A stretch of DNA of 64,000 nt from Tenodera sinensis (taxonomy: Eukaryota > Arthropoda > Insecta > Mantodea > Mantidae): assembly GCA_030765045.1 (NCBI GenBank), contig CM060969.1, positions 43,069,216-43,133,215 of the forward strand, in the 5' to 3' direction. The notes under the pieces were generated by a model. That model had not been told where the DNA came from, did no database searches, and was given only the letters and a program-made list of their open reading frames with translations. Shown here piece by piece: positions 57,034 to 64,000 of the stretch. The first letter of the stretch is position 1; each line of letters starts with the position of its first letter. A program made the position numbers and the translations under genes.

Positions 57034-59918
57034 ACAAACAATGTTGTTAAGTATATCTATTGTCATCTGCTAAAATTGTGTTAGATACTATAGGCATTTA
57101 AAGCAATAGGATGTAATACAAAAGGAGGTAGTGGAAGCATTATATTATTTCCGGAAACTATAACATTTTCATGATGTCTTTATGCTTAGCACTTCCCTGT
57201 GTTATTTTTACTACCTCAATCCAGATCGCTTTAAAACTCTCGGCAGTTTGGTTGCATCACTAAGCAAGCACATGTTTTGTCAACGCTCTTTTTACGGTTA
57301 CCACATTTTATGGCTATCATAAACCTTCCCCTGCGTGATTTTCATTTCCAAAGCATTCAATTTCTGATAAAATTTACAGGGCATATTGAGGGAAAACAGA
57401 GCCTCTGAAGAGCTGTAGACAATTTATTGGTATCGCCCAGCCCAAGAATACATTTACCTTAAGGCGTTCAAATGACGCCGCTGCTCCCCAAGGTGCGATT
57501 TAGCCACCAGTAAAATACATCCACCATGGAGACACTTCACGTCTCTTCCTTCCTAAGTGATTTTTGGACGTTCTTGCTCTTCATTTTCACGAGGGAGCGT
57601 ATTGTAACGACAATTATATTTCCAGCTCAGATGTTCCCCGAGGGAACCCTTTTAGCTGCTTTTGTTTTCTTCATAACCTTAGCAACTGAGTCGCTTTTCG
57701 GAATTAAGTGAAAGGAAATATAGCCTTTACTGAGCGTCAGACAAAACAACACTCTTAAAAACATGTGAAATGGGGACCAAATTGAATGAAACAACAGGTA
57801 AATTTGACTATTTTACTGCGTTTACACAACAGATTCAAAGCGCGGTGTAATAATGTAAAAGAATAACAAAAGCACATCACAGAAAGACGTTTACTCTGTT
57901 TTCTCTGAACTTAGAACGTAAAACTAAATTTACTTTACTATGGGACTGACTTGTGTATTGGATTTTCTGTGATTTTAATCGTCATATCAGTCAAATTAGA
58001 ACAGTACAACGAAACGGAAAGGCTGAAATTTATTATTATCATCATTAAAGATGTTTAAGAACGTGAACACAAATAATATTTTTGTTCAAAATATGGGGGG
58101 AGGGGTGTGGGGGAGTCGAAGAACACTGAAGATATGGCGCTTTCGAGGATTTATAAAAATATTAATTCTAGTTTTATAGTTTTAGTACTTTTATGGTTAC
58201 TTTGAAAACTATTATTTACTTGAAATGCTCAATAACTGAAATTTAACATTCGTTTCTAAGTGCGATGAACAATAATTCCTTTTTCGGTACCTATGTTTTG
58301 ACTCCATTTTCTATGCAAATTGCTTCTCAGGGCTTATTAATACATGAAAATAAAAAGGAAATATCACGCATTTGAACACAAGCTTAGTCGAAGTCCAAAA
58401 TGGTAGGGGTAGTTGTCTCATTGCATAGAGAGAATAGTTTAATTCCTTATTTAGGATAATGGTTTTTCATTCTAATGATCAATAAACCTGGTTTCTGGTA
58501 TGCACATTTTAAAGTACATTTATGAACCATTTTGTAGTTATGAGGAGGTTAAAATCCTATTTTATAGCATATGTATGATCTATTATCTCAGACGATATAA
58601 CATATTAGACATCTACATACATCTTGTAAAAACACCATTAATTGTTCAGAGATAAATATAGGTATACAATTTCTGATGGTCCCCAAGAGTATTTTTTTTA
58701 ACAAAACATCCTATTAACACCAAAATAAAAACAACAAAATTCTTCAACGGTTGCTGATGTATTTATACGAGAAAACGCCAATCACAGAGAAGCTGTTCAA
58801 GTAAAATTTAAGGGAAAAAAAAAAACAAGGAAAAACGTAACATATGAGAGCAGCCATGCTTTGTAGTGGTACCAGTTTATATAGTAGGACTTTGAAATAA
58901 AATTTAGTCCTCAACCCAAAAAAGTAGGTAGAAGTTTGTATGAACTAGTGCAAAATACAAATTACAATGTACAAATAATGTGCATATATCTCCCTCCAAT
59001 TTATACGACTGAAAAAGGCTACAAATGCAAAGTTTAGAAATGTTCGCTGTGCCTTAAGTTTCAACAGAAGTAAATGTAAAGACAAAACGCTGCTCAGGCA
59101 GTAAAACATGCTCAGAATAATTGTCTTGAACTCATTTCCAAACAACGGTTATGATCCGCGAGCGTTTGGCGTTTGTAGAACACCAGACGTTCTGGAATTG
59201 CAATTATTAGCAATATGTTGCAACCAAGTTGCATACCTCGAAGGTAAACTCGGTCAGGAAGAAAACCCGGTCATCAGATTCAGGAACCTTAACCCTGAAT
59301 CTCTCCTGCACATCTATCAACGATGCTCCATACGCATTGTGAATGTTGTATTCACTGGGTAGCCTTGACTAGCAAATCATCTGAGCTCGTATGTTGTTTT
59401 GCGCTGTTGCATTGCATTATGCAGCAAGCCTGCATAATTATGAGTCCCAATACCAAAGGAGTAGGCCAAGGCTTCGTCTCAAATCTTCTCTTTTATTTCC
59501 CGTTTTCTTCGGTCCATTCTTCCCACACGGATACACTCACTGCCTGGTCACGCGGATACACTACGCTGCAATCGAGATTTCGGTATTTCGGTTGCAAGTT
59601 TCTGATTTACTAACACTGGCGAGTTGGCTTATATCCGCTCTGGGTGGAGACATCCGGACCCGCGCTGGAAATCTCTTAAAGAGATGCCTAGGGCAAGCAC
59701 AGCTTTGGGAGAAATTGCTCTCAGCTGCATAAAGAGGCTATCTCTGATGTTAACAGCAGAATTTGCTTGAAAATACAGTATCTTTCAAGAGCTGTAGTAA
59801 AATCTATTTTGCCTTGATATTAATTACTAGAGAAGTCATTGAGAAAGAGTATACTTGAGATTTTATATTTCTTTCTACTTTTCTATTTTTCTTTTGTATA
59901 ACAGAAAGAAAGAAAAAA
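57034..59918. other. No gene confirmed (2.9 kb)
   Basis: A 61-codon + strand frame at 57526-57711 starts in a good Kozak context (CCACCATGG) and is hydrophobic, but has no homologue I know. A GC-moderate part at 59140-59750 holds overlapping frames of 84-113 codons on the + strand without domains. Confidence 0.4.
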
Positions 59919-60672
59919 TCTGATGTATTGCACTCTACTCTTGTACTAACCATTGTTACAAACTCTTATTCCTATATTTTGTTCGTCTTAGTGAGAAACA
60001 TTTGTAGAAATTATATTATTGCTTATTTCCTTGTACATGCACCGGGAATATGAGAATACAGCAGACTTTGAGGGATAGTCAGAAGATCTTTTAAAGCTTT
60101 GAGACTGTTCTCTTTGCACGGTTAATGTACAGTAAATGAACAACGATGTTGCACTCTACAAAAAATTTATTTGGACATAAATTTCGTGCTTTAGCGAGAT
60201 CTACATTTTTTGTATAGTAAGATTTTGTCTATCTCTTACGGTTTACGAGTTATTCAAAAGTCATCCAGATTACACAGGACTACATAGGCTATAGATAGAA
60301 AATTCAAAATATACATTTCATTTGTCATAAAAATATGTTCAACATATGGCATTTAAATCAAAATCGTTAGTCATTTTCAAGAAAATCAAAATTTTCGAAA
60401 TATTTTCCATGTAAAGGGAAGTTTAGGGTGCAGCAATTTTCTTCAATATGTTCGTGTCGTATCCTTGAAATACATTAAACTTAAATACCAACTTTAGTTT
60501 TCAATCGACTTTACGTTTTTGAGTTATGCTGTCCACAAACTGAAAGACACACACGCGGACCTTTTTCTAAAAATGCTTTTTTTAGGGGCCTCAAAAAATG
60601 TATTTCTGGTGAAGTCTCGACATCGAATTTTTGGCTGGAATACAATACTTACTCTACGTAGTAGAAAAAGTG
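59919..60672 (-). mobile_element. H1 element with small terminal deletion
   Basis: Left end TCTGATGTATTGCACTCTACTCTTGTACTAACC lacks the second hairpin arm and most of the inner inverted repeat through a deletion of about 15 bp. The body is close to the reference, for example AGTAAGATTTTGTCTATCTC and CCTTGAAATACATTAAACTT. The right end TACTTACTCTACGTAGTAGAAAAAGTG keeps the 5' palindrome. The microsatellite is very short. Confidence 0.9.
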
Positions 60673-61354
60673 AAAAAGGAGAGTAGTTTCATTATTTTAT
60701 GTGTAAACAAAGATAACAGCGTTTGATACTCGTATTTTCTCGCTGTGTCAGGTTATTCACTAGTTCCTTATAATTTGGTTTTTATGCAACCAGAACTTAT
60801 GTTTTATAAGCATCTTAGCATGAGTTTTGGATTGTACCTATTCTGAAAGACACGAAGACCTAATCGTTAAAATAGTTTAAAAATTGGACGCTGGTAAATG
60901 ATGAACACAAAATCATAATTTCTGAATAAGAAGTATTTTAGTCTAAGAAATCTTTAAACATGTGTTGTTTGCGATTACCTAAACCCCATTGGCTAAATTA
61001 CGTCGCTTTATTTTCCCAAAAATACAAGTTTAAGAAATTTGTGTTACAAAATGATCATGGATTATTTGCTGCAAATAGTCCGCTAAATCTACTTTATTAT
61101 ACGTTAATGTATAATTTCATATAAGTGTTAAGCGGCAAGACTTACTGCAAAAATAAATCTGGATTCTGTTGAAACACACGATTTTTGTGGAATACATTTT
61201 CAGGAGTACTAATCATTTTCAAGATACTTGTCTCTCTTGGATTAATGTTCAAGTGCTTCCACTTCTTTAAAGCTAGGTCAGAATTTTATTGTTTACTCGA
61301 GAGAGAACAATGTAACCTAAGAACGAAATGCCTGATAAATAAAAAAAGGATATT
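60673..61354. other. No gene seen
   Basis: AT-rich, no repeat kinship. Confidence 0.5.
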
Positions 61355-61660
61355 CGGTTGAGCATCTTCCAAGAATATAGTACAAACATTGTAATGAAAG
61401 TTCTCCCAACTCAAACTACTTAATACTTGAAAATTTTTTCGAAATTTTGGATTTTCTCAAAAATAGATGTAAGAATTTTGATTAAAGAATCGTATGTTGC
61501 TTACCTGGAAAATGAAATGTATATGTATAATTGGGATAAGTGGCCACCCATAAGAGGCAGGCAAAAACTTATTACACAAAATGTATTAAATTGTTAAAAA
61601 CGTAATTATTTAAAATACTTTTTCACAACTAGCCATTTCTAAGATATACCTAGCACTTTG
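61355..61660 (+). mobile_element. H1 internal fragment, diverged
   Basis: Blocks TTCTCCCAACTCAAACTACTTAATACTTG, TTTTTTCGAAATTTTGGATTTTCTC and GATTAAAGAATCGTATG follow the family's central order. Similarity fades after AATGAAATGTATATG, with a weak match at ACTAGCCATTTCTAAGATATACC. No ends present. Confidence 0.65.
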
Positions 61661-63089
61661 TTGCTGATTTAAACTCTCCATGTTCACCTGTTTCTTGCGT
61701 TGCAACCGAATTTCTAGTCATACCTGGACACCAAATTCGTCTAAGCCCTACACAGCAGAACGTCTTAGTCATTAAGATTTGGAACTTGTGACAACTTGTT
61801 GCTGCCGCTACATAACTATCGCAGATGGTGTAAACAAGATGCTGTTTATTTACATGAAATAGTTACAAAAATAAGCCTTTGTAAGGATAGTTTGCAGAAG
61901 TTATATAAAAGTAAACCTAGAGACATTTGTGTAAATATAACGAAAAGAGATCCTTTCTCTAAAATAAGCAAATAGACTAAGTTTGATAGTATTGATATAT
62001 CTACTTTAGATTACCTTCAATAATCACAATACCACACCTATTGGTCCTGTTCTGCAACCATGCACTGGAAATGTGTTTCTTCTTTCCAAATTAGGACACT
62101 GATGCAAATAAACAAGCGCTTTTTGATTTGTAGGCAATTTTACTAATTGTTTTCTCCTTGGTTGCATTTAAATTAGATATAATTAAAGCAGCGGAGTGTT
62201 AGCTGCTGGCGCGAGGGACCTGTGTCTGCAGAGGAAGCGCTTTTGGTAGGTTCGCCCGCACGTACGTAAGCCCGCCACTGTTCGGAATCCTATGAACTCG
62301 AGTGAAAAGCTAGGGAGAGGAGAGCATAAAGACAAGGCAAGGACATTAATTATAGTAGGATTAATGTGCCTTCGATGCCAGACGCTACCTACCTTGCGAC
62401 CCAACCAAACGGACCGGGGCCTTCAACCTTCCGCTCACAATAGCCAGTAACTGCAATCAAAAGCGGCGGCTAGGTAGCCCGGTATCCTAACCAATCGATG
62501 TCGCATGGTAATTGTATCCCTCAGCATTCTTTTTGTTTTGCAGGTGCCTGCTGGAGTCCAAGGATCGATTCCGCTTTGCTGTTCCGGATGTTGACATTTC
62601 ATTTGCTGCGGGTTTCCTCCCATTTAGCTAAATGATGCTGTAACTCAAGCCGAGATTCAGCAATTTATCTTCATAGCAGTAGCAGCAGTGATAAAAGAGA
62701 TTTACTATACAGATGAAATAACAATTAGCGAAGTGCTTTGGTGCTACCCCATACGTAGCGAAGAATTTATTTGTTTATTCGCTAATAGCTTACAACCACT
62801 TTTTCTTTTGTGTTTGCACGTATAGTTTGCGAATCAACTGGCAAAATATATTACGTATCCTTTAGAGGAAAATTAATTCGCTTTTAACCAATACTTTCTA
62901 GCTGCTAGAAACAATTGAATCTCAAGACAACTAACTCACGAGGTTTTTTTACTTTTTCTGTAAAATATACAGCAAGTCAGTTGTATTTATATTCAAACAC
63001 TTCAGAAATTCACATTTTATGCCTTTATATCTTTGAAATTGTGCCCTTCTGTTCGCATGACGAGAGAGAATATTTGTCTTGGAAAGTTC
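61661..63089. other. No gene seen; possible SINE remnant at 62541-62690
   Basis: At 62541-62690 GCCTGCTGGAGTCCAAGGATCGATTCC and GCGGGTTTCCTCCCATTTAGC resemble a worn B box with a SINE-like body. The GC-richer stretch 62190-62480 is otherwise anonymous; the minus-strand frames at 62183-62623 are unrecognised. Confidence 0.35.
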
Positions 63090-63602
63090 AAAAATAATAA
63101 AGCATATCTCGGAAATGGTTAATTCCACAAAAAATAATGCATAAAAAGTATTTTGCATACATTTGTGTTTTAACAAGATATAGTTTTTTTGTGCTGCAAT
63201 ATTTTGTGTAGGTATCTCTTATGGATTACCAGTTATGCAAATGTCTTCCAGAAGGGAGAGTACGTCAGAAGCTATTCGTAGAAAATTCAAGATTTGCATT
63301 GCAACTTTCATGTAAAGTATGGTATTTTAATCAGACACTTTACAGCTGTTTATGAAGAAATAGAAACATTCGACAAATGTTTGGGATGGGGTTTTCGTTC
63401 AAAATCTTCATGTCGCATTTTTGGAACATGCTGAATTTACGAGTAAATGCCAAAGCTTGGCATATATAGGAGTTTTCGTTTCTCAGTTATGTTTTTCACA
63501 GATAGACACGAGGAATTCTTCTTCTTCATCCTCTTCTTCTTCTTGACTTACATGCTTCAGTCCGTTCCACCCCCGTCAAATTGCTCTCGACATCGTTTTA
63601 TT

Positions 63603-63646
<44 letters not shown>

Positions 63647-63850
63647 CCTCTGTATTGGACTATAGTTCACGACTGCTTTTGTAATTCGTGTAACTGGCAT
63701 GCTATTTATATGGTCTTTACAATTTTGTTGCTAACCACATAGGCCCTTTTCTAAAAATAGGAAATTGTCCGGGGAGCTTCCACAATGTATCTGACTAAAA
63801 TCTTGAGTGGAATACAAATATCTTCCTCTACTTATAGGTAAGTAATAAAG
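63090..63850 (-). mobile_element. H1 element, 5' two thirds, diverged
   Basis: Blocks on the + strand: ATATCTCGGAAATGGTTAATTCCAC, TATCTCTTATGGATTACCAGTTATGCAAATGTCTTCCAGA, GAAAATTCAAGATTTGCATT, CAAAATCTTCATGTCGCATTTTTGGAAC, GTTTCTCAGTTATGTTTTTCACAG, then a TTC/TC simple-sequence region, and GGAATACAAATATCTTCCTCTACTTATAGG near the 5' end. The 3' third with the hairpin is absent. The microsatellite has become TC rather than GT/CA. Confidence 0.78.
63602..63642. repeat. (TC)n microsatellite inside an H1 copy
   Basis: A perfect TC run of about 40 bp, near the family's microsatellite position but with a different motif from most other copies. Confidence 0.95.
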
Positions 63851-64000
63851 AAAATAAGCAATAAGCGTCATATTCTAGCAGGTGTAAATGAGGCAGGGAA
63901 AAGAGCTTGCATCAACCGAAAGTTTGGTACCACATGAAGCCAGCCAGCTTGAGCACTGACGGTCAAAGGGGTGGTACTCTCTGAAGACGGGCGGGCACAG

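Noticed and set aside
57526..57711. 61-codon hydrophobic frame with a good Kozak context
   Set aside because: A single favourable ATG context is weak evidence. There is no homologue, signal-peptide pattern or splice support.

Overview
The window looks like intergenic or deep intronic DNA from a large, repeat-rich insect genome. It is AT-rich, full of microsatellites, and has no frame I can defend as an intact host gene. The longest open frames are about 110-140 codons, several begin at non-ATG codons, and none matches a family I know. The relics point to a polyneopteran, most likely cockroach- or termite-like: tRNA-headed SINEs with 13-bp target duplications, LINE tails coding for W..HV.RM...GRPRK, and a decayed ORF with a Trp-Glu-Lys-Leu-Thr-Asp-Ser-Asn block that I associate from memory with termite and cockroach genomes. 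The taxonomic call is inference.

The dominant structure is one interspersed family, called H1 here. I count 21 copies or fragments on both strands from about 1.25 kb to 63.85 kb, covering roughly 11 kb. A complete copy (19211-20068, + strand) starts ACTTTCTCTACT, which can fold back on an AGTAGGGGAAGT just inside. About 100 bp further in it carries a GT/CTGT microsatellite, then a conserved body of some 650 bp. It ends with AGTAGAGAAAGT (inverse of the start), an ATGTG-7nt-CACAT hairpin and CAGATTTTTT. Inverted repeats placed asymmetrically, with a terminal hairpin beyond only one of them and a T-rich site, are the layout described for Helentron-associated elements (HINEs, such as Drosophila INE-1/DINE-1). 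I therefore read H1 as a non-autonomous Helentron-like family.

Layout: 0-10 kb holds a GC-rich probable repeat, a long (TTA)n array and H1 copies. 10-17 kb holds a decayed unknown ORF family member, simple repeats and H1 fragments. 17-27 kb holds a tail-to-tail H1 pair, SINE-like fragments and two oppositely oriented pieces of a DDE transposase pseudogene. 27-35 kb holds a LINE tail, an unclassified dispersed repeat and several tRNA-SINEs. 35-41 kb is a nest in which two H1 copies of opposite orientation were each invaded by the same SINE family, with another SINE between them. 41-50 kb holds a second member of the unknown ORF family, two LINE remnants and two nearly complete H1 copies. 50-64 kb is mostly anonymous, with four more H1 pieces and a second copy of the dispersed repeat.

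No genes work together here. The biology on view is a history of transposition: H1 elements seeded the region, SINEs inserted into them, and the H1 microsatellite tract expanded differently in each copy.
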